In this document: positions 13,719 to 23,796 of the stretch, one piece after another
Position numbering within the stretch: position 1 is the stretch's first letter
Layout of the letters: each line of letters starts with the position of its first letter
DNA from: Otis tarda
Lineage: Eukaryota; Chordata; Aves; Otidiformes; Otididae
Direction: 5' to 3'
DNA length: 64,000 nt
Assembly (NCBI GenBank): GCA_026413225.1
Contig: CM048554.1
Span: 9,564,001-9,628,000 of the forward strand
The notes under the pieces: model-generated
What the model was told of the DNA's origin: nothing
What the model saw: the letters and a program-made list of their open reading frames with translations, nothing else
The model's database searches: none
Made by a program: the position numbers and the translations under genes

Positions 13719-13736
13719 TGGTGCCCAAACAGGGAC
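13719..13736 (+). other. Retroviral primer binding site, tRNA-Lys type
   Basis: TGGTGCCCAAACAGGGAC lies 2 bp after the 5' LTR. It resembles the tRNA-Lys3 primer site used by lentiviruses and many class II elements. Avian leukosis viruses use tRNA-Trp, so this primer type separates the element from classical ALV despite its ALV-like env. Confidence 0.8.
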
Positions 13737-14104
13737 TTGTTAGAAGTAGTGAAGATTAGAAGATTGTGATTCCAGTGGGAACGCCCGGCCGATTGGTAGG
13801 AAGGCTGTGCAGCGAATTCGTTACCTCGTGGAAGGGAGGTAAGCAGCCAGGAACGAGGGGAAGCGCTGCTCCAAAAAGAGACCTAGCCGAACTGGGGAAG
13901 TCTGCGCAGTATCTGTTACCTGGGGAGGTAATGTGACTAGGAATGACGAGAAGCACTGCTTCAAAGGAACATAAATCAATTTTAATGATTCTAACAAAAG
14001 TGTTAGAGGAACAGAACTGTGCTATTAGTAACACTGACCTGAAGAATTTGTTGGTTTGGGTGTCCGCTCACGTATCAGACGCTAACACCTCTAATGTATA
14101 GACG

Positions 14105-14371
14105 GTGGGCATCTGGGACACCATAAGTGTTGAACTATGGGACTGTGCAACGTGGAGTGACCCTGCTGCTCAAAGGTTATTACCGGCATGGCGTGTAATG
14201 TTTGAAGCCTTAAAGAATCACGCGCAGAAAGGGGATCCGACAGCACCCGTTACCCCGTCCGCTCCTCCGCCTGTGGAAAAAAAGACTAACAGCGAGCCGG
14301 AAAATCCCTTTGATCCAGGTCCCATAGATCCCGGAAAGGAGCCTTCAGTCTTTGGAGCTTTGTCGTTATAG
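14105..14371 (+). pseudogene. gag remnant of the retrovirus
   Basis: A short open stretch has a matrix-like start (WDTISVELWD, DPAAQRLLPAW), then a proline- and acid-rich linker (PVTPSAPPPVEKK, ENPFDPGPIDPG). That is the composition of the region after matrix in avian class II Gag. Its place between the primer site and pol supports the call. It is a fossil fragment only. Confidence 0.6.
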
Positions 14372-14779
14372 AGGTGGTGTGTTTGTGTGTGTGTCCTTTG
14401 TGCCAGTGTCGTGCTTTGTTGTGTGTATTTGTGTGTCTTTGTGTCAACGGTGTCATATTTTTGTTACTGTTCAGTGCTGGTGTGGACGTAAGCTTATTCC
14501 AGCTGATCTGTATTTGTGCTATAGCTGAGCATTCTGGTGTGTGCGGTGTCACAGGCCGACCCCGTTATAACAAGTGATACATCCAGGTTGATATTGTTGC
14601 GTGCAAGGCGCAGCGTTAAGTTATAAGATCTTTAAGTGGAAACGGACAGGCAGTGCAAACAGAGAAATAAACAGATTACAGTCCGGAGGAAAGTAAAAAA
14701 TTTCCTAGACAGGTATAAGCAGTCTGTGTGTGTGTGCATATAAGAATGCAGTAAATGGTATGAAATAAGGGGTGAGTAC

Positions 14780-15385
14780 TGTCTTGGTTTTAGCAGGGAT
14801 GGAGTTAATTTTCCTCTCAGTAGCTTTGAGTTTTGTATGTGAAGAATGTTGATAAAAACGCTCTGATGATCAGAGTTGTTGTTAATGAGACCAAGGACAC
14901 TGTCTGGCTTTCCAAGTCTCGTTCACGTGCAGGTGCAGGAAGCTGGGCCAAAGACAGACAGAGTGTCGGTCATTTGGACACCGAGTGGTGAGAAATTGTA
15001 CATTGTTCATTTTATATATATTAATGTTCTTATATTTCGTTATTATTGTAGGTGTCCTAGTGATATGTGATGAACTGATTGTAACCCCCATTCCCTCTTC
15101 CTGCCCCCCCCGCCCTGTCCCGCGCGAGGCGGGGGAAGGAGGTGGAGATGGTGTGAAGCCCGGGAAGAGGGAGGGGTGGGGAGAGGTTATCTTGTTCTCT
15201 TTCTCATTATCCTGCTTTGGTTTTAGTAATAAATGAATAAGTTTCCCCAGGTCGAGTTTGTTTTCCCTGTAATGGTAGCTTTAAGGATCTCTCCCTGTTC
15301 TTGTCTCACACCTCAGGCCTTTTTTTTTTTCTTCTTATGTGCCCGGGGCCACAGCCACCGCCAGGCGCCCCACTCATCCAGTGGG
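14780..15385 (+). mobile_element. ERVL-family LTR nested in the class II retrovirus
   Basis: It begins TGTCTTGGTTTTAGCAGG, the typical start of bird ERVL LTRs. Its second half (about 15,067-15,300) aligns with the solo LTR at 38,547-38,780: shared 'gatgaactga', 'acccccattccct', 'gggaagagggaggggtggg', 'ggttatcttgtt', 'aataaatgaata' and 'ctttaaggat' blocks. It sits between gag and pol of the host retrovirus, so it inserted after that element. The right end is uncertain because pol resumes by about 15,390. I could not find a convincing matching target duplication. Confidence 0.75.
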
Positions 15386-15389
15386 GTGG

Positions 15390-16330
15390 GGGCAGCTTAC
15401 CCAAAAGCTGACATGGTTAACAGATACTCCCGTCTGAGTCGACCAATGGCCTTTAGCAAGAGAAAAGCTGCAACATTTGAATGAGTTAGTTGACGAGCAA
15501 TTACAACTTGGACTCATACAGCCAACAGACAGTTCCTGGAATACACCTGTGTTTGTAATACAGAAAAAAATCAGGTGAATGGCGACTCTTACAGGATTTA
15601 AGGGCAGTAAATTCGGTAACTAAGGACATGGGACCTTTGCAACAGAGGTTACCATCTCCTTCCATGATACCTCAAGATTGGAATATTATCGTTATTGATT
15701 TAAAAGATTGTTTTTTCACTATACCTTTATGTCCTGAGGATGCTCCACGAGTCACATTTTCTGTGCCTTCAATCAATATGGGAGAATCCAATCAGCGATA
15801 TCACTGGACGGTACTTCCGCAAGGTATGAAAAATAGTCCAACCATCTGCCAATGGTACGTCGCACAGGCCATAGCACCAGTAAGGCGCTTGCATAAGAAT
15901 AGCCTCATTTATCATTATATGAATGATATCTTAATTGCAGCACCCAATGATTCTCTGGTGGACAGAGTTCTTAATGATATCACCGGTGCATTATCCTGAT
16001 TTAAACTGGTTATTGCTCAAGAAAAAAATTCAAAAGATATGTCCCTAGGAGTATCTCGGCTGGAAAATTATGGAAAGAGCAATTGCGCCACAGAAGTTAA
16101 AAATCCCTCAAACAGTGTTTACCTTAAACGATTTGCAGAAATTGCTGGGAGCTGTCAACTGGGTACGCCCGGCTCTAGGCCTCTCTACTGAATTGCTTTC
16201 TCCACCATTCCAAATACTTAAAGGAGACTCAGATTTAACCTCTCCTAGGAGACTAACTCCAGAAGCACAAGCAGCATTACAAACAGTTTTGGTACAGATT
16301 TCCATTCATTGGCCTAAGCAGCCCATGTTA
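15390..16330 (+). pseudogene. Reverse transcriptase remnant (pol)
   Basis: Recognisable alpha/betaretroviral RT blocks run in order: [54 protein letters not shown], and downstream LGAVNWVRPALGLSTELLSPPF (connection region). These match the avian leukosis RT layout. It is part of the broken provirus, with no host function implied. Confidence 0.9.
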
Positions 16331-16351
16331 TAGTTTTTAGGAGAATTACTG

Positions 16352-16760
16352 TTGTATCCAGCAACTCATCTAAGTTACACTCCCATAAAAAATGCCTTAA
16401 CAATAGTTACAGATGGATCAGGAAAAACGCACAAATCCATGATTGTGTGGAAGAAAAATGATGAGTGGCATCACGGCGTACAATTGGTAGAAGGTTCAAC
16501 CCAAACTGTAGAACTTGTGGCGGTGGTACGAGCTTTGTATAAGTGGAAAGATGAATTCTTCAGTATTGTCTCCGATTCTGCCTATGTGGTCAATGTAATA
16601 CAACGTGCTGAATGGGCAGTGTTAAAGGAAATTAATCCTTTGTTGTATGATCAGTTTCAACAGCTATTGTCGGTATTACATGTGCGGGAGCATCCTTACC
16701 TTAATTGTACAGCTGAGAGCTCACACTTTGCTTCCAGGACCTGTCACAGAAGGTAACACA
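16352..16760 (+). pseudogene. RNase H remnant (pol)
   Basis: Retroviral RNase H signatures are visible: VTDGSGKTHKSMIVWKK near the start, ELVAVVRALYKW in the middle and IVSDSAYVVNV after it. These correspond to the first aspartate, glutamate helix and third aspartate regions of the family. It lies between RT and integrase as expected. Confidence 0.85.
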
Positions 16761-17632
16761 AGAGCAGATGCTCTCACTAATGCGGCCCTCGTTCCAAACA
16801 CATTCATGCAGGCTAAGCTGTCCCACGAATTTTATCACCAAAACTCTACAGCCCTTCATTGACAATTTAAGCTGACATGGGAACAAGCTCGGGCAACTGT
16901 GCATTCCTGTAGCAGTTGCCAGAACACAATTATGCCACCTCTATATGGGGTTAATCCGCGTGGTTTGTGCTCTCAAGAATTATGGCAATCTGATATAACT
17001 CATGTCCCGTCATTTGGCCGACACAAATATGTACATGTAACTATTGATACCCATTCCAGCTTATTGTTTGCCTCTGCTCATACAGGAGAACATGCTCGAG
17101 ATGTTTGCCAACATTGGACGTCAGCATTTGTTTTCATGGGGATTCCCATGCGTGTTATTAAAACAGACAACGGGCCAGTGTATGCTTCTCGCGTAGTCCA
17201 AACCATCCTTGCTCTTTGGGGCATCGAGCATGTTACTGGTATCCCGCATAACGCCACTGGACAGGCCATATTGAACGTGCCCATGGTACACTTAAAAATA
17301 TGCTGTTAAAACAAGAAGGGGGAATGGATGGGAAATCTGCAAACAAAAAGTTAGCAAAGGCAATGTATGTACTCAATTTTCTAAATCGTTGGAGTGACAA
17401 TTCTTCCCCAATACAGAAACATTTTGGATCATCTACTGCACATGATGCCATCCGAGGGCAAGCTCCGGTGATGGTTAAGAATCTGGAAAGAGGTAATTGG
17501 GAAGGACCATTCCCCCTTATAATGTGGGGAAAAGGATATGCTTGTGTCTCTACAGGAGCAGTGAACAAGTGGATCCCTGCACGATGTGTACGACCAGCGC
17601 TCCAAGTTGCCTTGCATTCGTTGGATTGTTAA
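16761..17632 (+). pseudogene. Integrase remnant (pol)
   Basis: The N-terminal zinc-binding region shows HEFYH and HSCSSCQN. The catalytic core begins GVNPRGLCSQELWQSDITHV, continues with DTHSSLLFASAHTGE and IKTDNGPVYAS, then GIEHVTGIPHN. The C-terminal part has KAMYVLNFLNRW, SPIQKHFG and WGKGYACVSTG...WIPARCVRP. The order and wording closely follow avian leukosis virus integrase. It is fossil sequence. Confidence 0.9.
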
Positions 17633-18320
17633 CAAGCTGTGTGGCAGCTCCATGGACATCAGTCACGGAAAGAACAAACGTGTGGGTAACTATGGCTAAT
17701 GGCACGGGACAGGACACCACTTGTCTGTCTGTATCATCTGCAAATAAGCCTTTCAGAACATGCTTGGGCAATCTGCCAGATCAGGTAGCGGTAGGACGGC
17801 AACTCTGTGTAAAACAACAGCAGCCGCGAACACTGAGTGCTGAACTACAAGAGATGGAACTTTTGGGATCAGTAAAGATGGACTTCTGTCTATTTATTAA
17901 CTATTCAGAAGCTAATGTTATTAGAGGGGTAATGATTGTAAATGCTTTAAGACCTATACATCGCAATGACACAGCATGGTGTAATCACGCGAGCACTAAC
18001 ATATCAAAATCCAGACAGCATAAAAGACCTAAACGAAGCATACATAGCTTTGAATCTGATTGCCAAAATAATATAGAGTTTTAGAAACCAAGTGAAATTA
18101 TTGCTGCTGCAATCTTTGCACCTGGTGTGGCAAGTGCCCAGGCATTAGCTATGCTAAATAAATTGGGCTATTGGTTTGCTAAGCAAATAAATGCAACTGC
18201 ATCGGCACTATTAACGCTGCTAACGGATGCAGAGTCTGTACGCTACGCTACGTTACAAAACAGAACCGCTGTTAGCCTGCAGAGCACATATTTGACGGGC
18301 CTTGTTGCATGCGCTGGCCG
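17497..18320 (+). pseudogene. env remnant, ALV-like surface and transmembrane parts
   Basis: It overlaps the end of pol, as usual for env. The surface part includes VWVTMANGTGQDTTCLSVSS and PFRTCLGNLPDQ, resembling ALV gp85 (WITWANRTGQ...CLSTQSA..PFQTCL). A basic KRPKRS processing site is followed by a transmembrane-subunit region with FAPGVASAQALAMLNKLGYW and RYATLQNRTAV, matching ALV gp37. The large middle of a normal surface protein is not recognisable. It is a broken fossil. Confidence 0.85.
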
Positions 18321-18322
18321 TG

Positions 18323-18531
18323 TGTTGGGGACGACGAGTATCAGAAGCCATGAGAATGGGAAACAAGAAGCCATGGGAATGAGAAACAAGGGACTTTCTG
18401 AGAGAAGGAAAACAAGATAAAGGACACCTGGTGGTGGTTGGACGATCGGAGGGTATATAAGCACATAAGCTGTAACAATAAATGATTTTTGCTCAGCATG
18501 CAGCGGGGGTCTGTGACTACGTTCCCACACA
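18323..18531 (+). repeat. 3' LTR of the class II retrovirus
   Basis: 209 bp, TG...CA, pairing with 13,508-13,716. It contains a clear gggtatataagcac TATA box and an AATAAA motif (aacaataaatga). It is followed by the target-site copy GTGGCC. Confidence 0.92.
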
Positions 18532-18537
18532 GTGGCC

Positions 18538-21500
18538 TTGATGGCCTAAGGAGCCATTGGGAAATGCCACCAAGGGGACCTGAACCCCAGAGGTGCTTAG
18601 AGATGCCCAGGTCAGGTGAGAAAAAGCAGTTGAAAGCCTGTGTGGAAACATATTTCACCATACTGGCATTTAACATGTGTGTGCATACTCCCCAGCAGCA
18701 GAGCTGGTCTCATTTTTAGGCACGTCAAAAATCACTGCAGAGCAGGCAGTAGCAGGCAGACGTGTCCTCCAGATGAGGCTGGAGGCAGCGTGCTGGCTGT
18801 AGACAGAGCCATCTCTGCAGTGGGGCAGCCTGGGGGTTTGCAGGTGTACTGGCACTCTAAGCAGCACTGTGGGCTCCACTGGAGTCAATATCTAGCCCAG
18901 GCTTTAGAAACAGCCTCATCTTGTTGTGCTTTTGCATAACAGTGAGATGGAAATTGCACTATGTTTATACAGGCCCAAATGATAGGAGTCCGTTTGAGCA
19001 AATGCTTGCACATGAAAGCTTCAGCTGGCTACAGAGCTTCATTTCCAGGAGCAGAAGAATACCACTTAGCCATTTAATCCTTTGAAGACTTCAATCACCC
19101 TGATAGGGAAGACAGGGCAGGATGAAGGAGAAGGCTCCCATTTGTACCTGTGAGACTGCCACCTCCGTGGGCAGGCTGTGGACCACTACCCCAGGGAGCC
19201 CCCCTAACATACGACGCAGGCAAGCGTGGCTCCCGAGTCTGCCCACTGCCCCTCCCCCAGCTGTGCCACAGCCCCTCGATTTAAACCCTTAATCCTGAGG
19301 AGGTGGCACAATAGCTCCTTCAGGCTGAGAACGGATTATGCCCTGTTTCAAAGGTATTTGGCACTCGGGCTGCACTGGGAGAGCCCAGTAAACCGGCCCA
19401 GCCCTGCTGCAAAAGCACCTGCAGGCAATTCCTGCAGCTGGTGCCTAGCAACATCCTCTGAGCTGCTCTGACAACAGTTAAAATTCGATGTTATTTCATA
19501 CTTCCTCCCCAGAGGAGCAGCTCTTGAATCATCACTAGGGGAAAACGGGACGTGTCTCCCACTCGGCTTGCTATAAATGAGTGGTATGTGAGGGGCTGTT
19601 CTCTGTCTCTTGAGTGTGCCTGTTGCTGCCAGCTAAAAAGGCATCTCTTGGCACATGGGACAGCTGTAGGTTCAGAAGATTTGGTAAATTGTTTTTTCCC
19701 CTCCTTCTTGACTTGCTTTCTGCTCCTAACAGTATCTCTGCTTCCTTAGAGCTCTCTGCAGGGAAGCCTGCAGGAAAACCAGGTTTGGATCCATGCTGAG
19801 TCCCAACTTGGCTTTGCTTGGGCAAGCCCCAGGTCACACAAACACAGACAGGTAGCTACAAGCTTGGGGCTGGGCTGGGCACTCTCTAGTGACAGATGGT
19901 AACTTTTAGATCACCTGTGTGACAGATGAAGGCACCCTTGAATCTGAGGGAGGTGCTCTTAGGGAATGGCAAACACCAGAAAAAAAATGCATAGGAAACT
20001 AAACTTGCCTGTTACGAGATCACTGCAGAGGTGGTGAGGCAAACACCAGCCAGCCCAGGCAGGATCAAGCAGCGTGTTTCTGCAGGGATTGGTGATGGGA
20101 ATAGGAGTCAACAGGAGGATCCACTGCAGAGAGGGCAAGGGCTCGGTGGGCAGTGCAGCCTCCAATGCCTGCTGGTGCTGTGCAGAGGGGAGGAGGGCTC
20201 CAGATGGAAGAGGTGGGAAGCTGTGAGTAGAGGAAATCTATGAGTAGTGAGGCTGCGGGGCCACAGCCAGGGCGTTTCTCAGAGAAAAGCAAGATGAGGT
20301 GCCTTGCAGGGCTTTTCCAAACTCTGGGAGGGCATGTGTTTGCCACTGGGAGCAGCCTGAGATCCAGGCAGATTTCCCAGTGGCAGACTGTTAGGAAATC
20401 TCAGGCTTGCCTGAGTGACGCAGCTCCCAGGTGGTGCCTGGTGAGAGGGCAGCTCATCACTGCCTGCCCTGGCTGTTCCCACAGTTAGCACTGGTTTGCC
20501 ACTGCAGGGCTGACCCCTCCTCACCTCCCCAGTCTTCTCCCTTGGAAAGCCCTGGGTGTCCCTAGGGACTACAGCCAAGGGGTCAGAGGTGCCTCATTGC
20601 TGTGGATGGTGGGGGCTGCCAGAAGAATCACCTTTATCTCAGGCTATCTGTCCTCCACTTGCAGCTGCCTGCAGTGCTGCATAGCCTGGAGGGAAGACTG
20701 AGGCTCACCTTGTCACTAGTTTGGACTCTACAGCCTGAAGCAGATGAGGAAAGGCATTGGTAAGTGTGGTATCGCCAACAGAGACCTCTTCAGCTCATCC
20801 CAGGACCCTCAGCCCTTCAGGATGGGAGATTGCTCTGTTCCCCAGCCCAGGAGTGGTGTTCAGCATGCTTCAGGTAGGTGTTTGGCTCACAGATTTGTCA
20901 TCATGCAGGTCACCTTAAGCAAATCCAGCAGCGTTGCACAAGTTATCTATCAGGGATAGAGAAGCATTTTATACAGAAAGGCATAAAGAATCTGAATCTG
21001 ATCTGGCTCTGTCCAGTGGGAGCCTCTGCCTGCATGGGTCAGGAATTGTCCTGTCCTCTGCTGTGCCATGCTGTCTGAAGGCCAGGAGACATTGTGGTGG
21101 ATCCGTTTCCCTTCGAGCTGTGGGAGGGGACAGCTCTCCCAGCAGAGCAGCTGAGCAGCCCCTACCTTGGGCAGAGCTGGCTCATAGCAATGGGTTTGGG
21201 ACAAGCCTGGGACAGCAGAGTTTTTTAAACCAGTATGGCCAAATTCAGGAGCAGATGCTGTCTGTAGCGCAAAACCGTGCCTTTGCTGGCTGAGGGGACT
21301 ACTAGCCCAACCTGCACTTGCAGGTCAGACACGTCCTGCTCCGGCGGTTCCTTCCCATCACAGCCTGACAGTGGTTTGTGCAGTTGCTCCCAAGCTCCTT
21401 ACAGGCCAAATCCACAGCTAGCTTAAGCAGTTTCAGCGCCAACTCCTTGCATAGCCTGGCTCAGAGGAAAGTGGCGCGGGGAGTGTGGTGGAGATGGGGA

Positions 21501-23079
21501 CGTTTGCAGCCAGGAGATGACATGTTGATAGCAAAATCCTCAGCTCAGAGAACGTCTCCTTCCTTCCTGCCAACATAAAAGGACAGAATTAAGGTTGAGC
21601 TTTCTGACCTCTGAGTTCTTGACTTCTGTTCTCACATTACGGCAGCAGCAAATCCTGTTGCATGGAGCAGAAATCTATGTATGTATATGTACTATTTCAA
21701 ACTCTTCTCTGTGTACACTGTTTCAGACTTGATCAGAAACAAGGGTGTTTACTTACAACAGAACTGTGAATCTTCTTCAGTATTGTTTCCTCCCCTCCTC
21801 TTGTTTTTTAGTTTTCATACTGAGCTGCTGAAGTTTGTCAGTTAAGTGTTTCATTGTGTTTTACTTCAGGGTATTTTTCTTTGCCTGATTTCCTGTGTAT
21901 CTCTGAAATACCTCTGTATATAAGAGTGTGCTCTGGCTTCTTTCTGATGTCAGGAAAGGTTTTCTTCTTGACTTGGGCTGAGGTTAGAAGGACAGGCAGT
22001 GACACACTCATTTTCCCAAAATAAGTAGAGGTTGCGAAAGGCCAATGGCAATGTTTTTTTCTAGCATTCATACTGACACTTCTGTACAAAGGGGTTGAAT
22101 CCTGCTTGCATTTATGCTGATGTAAATCTATAATAATAAAGTTATTGGCAGTTTCACAGCATTGCGTATTTTACTATCACAAATGTCATAATTAGAATTG
22201 AATATATGATATCTATTTGATTATTGTATCCTTCTGCAGTTCTCACTTGCTGTGATTACAGCATCTTTTAGACATTTTAATGTCTTTTTAATGTGTTTTA
22301 GACATTAAACTTTCTGAGGCAAGGACTGCTATTGTAAGCACAGCACTAAGTGTAATGGACCCCAATGTTAGGAAGACTCTTATGTGTGACCTTGGTAGTA
22401 AAGGACCGAAAGCGGGATTTGGAGAAGGTTTGGAAAGCACTTCTAGGTGCAAAGACAGCCTGTTGATTTTTGCTTCGAAAATCTCTTCTGACCTTTCCCT
22501 CCACCTCTGTTTAGGCAGAACCAAGCTCTGCTTGTTTTTTAGATTGCTGTCACTCAAAAGTTGCATCTCCAGAACCAAATAAGTTAGCATAGCTCAAGAC
22601 TTTGAGAAAAATGGTTTCTACAGAGAGCATTACCATGGTGAGGTAGGTTTTTGTGAAGTTGTTGCCCACTTTACATGCTGATTTTTCAGACAAATGTGTT
22701 GTTTTAACAAGTGACAAGGTCACACTGACCAATTTAATTGTGAACGCTTACGTGACCTTTAGCAATAGGAAACCTCACCTAAAACCTTTGTGCAGTAAAG
22801 GCAGCTAGCTTTAACAGTTGGCCTTTTAAAATGATGCAGTAAGGTCTGTTTGGGTTTAGAGGAACAAGACTCTTACAAAACCCAGAAACAGCAGGAATGT
22901 TTGGTCCTGTGGGAACCTTGGTGCCTTGTTGTGATTCAGAGCTGTCCTTTCGTCTATTTTCAGCCCAAATGCAGCATCAGTGCCACAGTGAGCAAGAACT
23001 CATGAGCTGGTGTACTGCCAGAATTGCAGAGCTTTCCTGGCCACCCCCGTGCAGGTGGATGCCATCAGGTAGCCTTAAG
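18538..23079. other. Intergenic upstream of ATL2, no gene supported
   Basis: There are only short open frames on both strands, without recognisable domains. The sequence becomes AT-richer from about 21,600 to 22,800, with TATA- and poly-T-like patches, before the CpG island. Distal enhancers of ATL2 could lie here, but nothing in the raw sequence identifies one. Confidence 0.55.
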
Positions 23080-23519
23080 GGTTGGGCCTGGAAGCTGGCT
23101 GGTCGGCCACATTTCCAACGCGAGCGACCTGTGGAGCAGCGGGTGAGGCCTCCCGGAGGGATGCTCACCCTGAGGTGATCCGTGCGGCCTTGGGGTCTCC
23201 TCACCCACCGTGCCACGGTCACTCCTTGGCCCCAAACACCCTGCTGCTCTCCAAGCCCCTCGAGGCCCCCCTCGCCCTACGCGCTGGAGCCTCGCATGCT
23301 CCGCCTTGTTTCCACGGCGGGGTTCAGGGCCGTGAGGGAGACAGCCCGCCCCTCGGGTCGGGGGCCGGACCAGGCAGCAGGCCCCGGTTGGGGGGGTGCC
23401 TCTGTGTGTCTCTCCCGCAGCACGGAGAGGCCCTCCCGCCTCAGCCAGAGCGGAGACCTCTTCCCAGCGCAGGCGGGAACTCTCCCTCTCCCGTCCCCGC
23501 CGCCCGGGGCCCCGCAGGG

Positions 23520-23735
23520 GGCGGTGACGTCGTCGCCGGGCGGGTCGGGAGAGACTGCGCACGCCCCGCCCCCACGGGCGTCAGAGCGCGGTCTGCGCAT
23601 GTGGCGTCCCGCCCCTCCCCGGGCGGGCAGCCGCGGGCGCTAGGACCCGCCCTGCCCACGCTGCCGCCGGCGGGCGATAAAGGTCTCGCGGCGGAGCTCT
23701 GACGTCACGGAGAGTTAATTTTAAACCCGGACAAG
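23520..23735 (+). promoter_or_regulatory. ATL2 core promoter and 5' UTR region
   Basis: Visible sites are a TGACGTCG CRE-like octamer (23,525-23,532), an NRF1-like TGCGCACGC (23,556-23,564) next to a GC box (23,563-23,573), a second NRF1-like TGCGCATG (23,594-23,601) and a perfect CRE palindrome TGACGTCA (23,700-23,707). CAAGATGGCGG (23,732-23,742), overlapping the start codon, matches the YY1 motif common just downstream of TATA-less starts. No strong TATA box is seen. The start site is inferred to lie at about 23,640-23,715. Confidence 0.7.
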
Positions 23736-23796
23736 ATGGCGGAAAGGGACGCGGCGCGGCGCGAGGGTCCGGCCCGCCAACGGCCCGACCCGGCAG
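23736..23796 (+). CDS. ATL2: ATL2 exon 1 (start codon)
   Basis: The ATG at 23,736 sits in a good context (acaagATGG). It starts [20 protein letters not shown], and the next glycine codon is split across the intron. The donor is CAG|GTAACG at 23,797. The MAE start and arginine/alanine-rich content fit human ATL2, which begins MAEGDEAARG (from memory). The exon is shorter than the human first exon, lacking the serine-rich stretch before the EDDD region. Confidence 0.85.

Larger units (their letters stand above)
13508..18531 (+). mobile_element. Class II (ERVK-like, alpha/betaretroviral) endogenous retrovirus, broken
   Basis: A provirus fossil with two 209-bp LTRs beginning TGTTGGGGAC and ending CCACACA. 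It is flanked by a near-identical 6-bp target duplication: GTGGCT at 13,502-13,507 and GTGGCC at 18,532-18,537. The order is LTR, tRNA-Lys-like primer site, gag remnant, nested ERVL LTR, reverse transcriptase, RNase H, integrase, env, LTR. Pol and env both resemble avian leukosis-type viruses. By hand count the LTRs differ at about 14 of 209 sites (about 6-7%). At an assumed 2e-9 changes per site per year this suggests very roughly 15-20 million years. The element is clearly non-functional, with several breaks plus the nested insertion. Confidence 0.9.

Noticed and set aside
17497-18084. 195-codon open frame, possible domesticated env gene
   Set aside because: Clearly ALV-like env wording, but it lies in a broken provirus between paired LTRs and the large middle of the surface protein is not recognisable. 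It is treated as a fossil, not a host gene.
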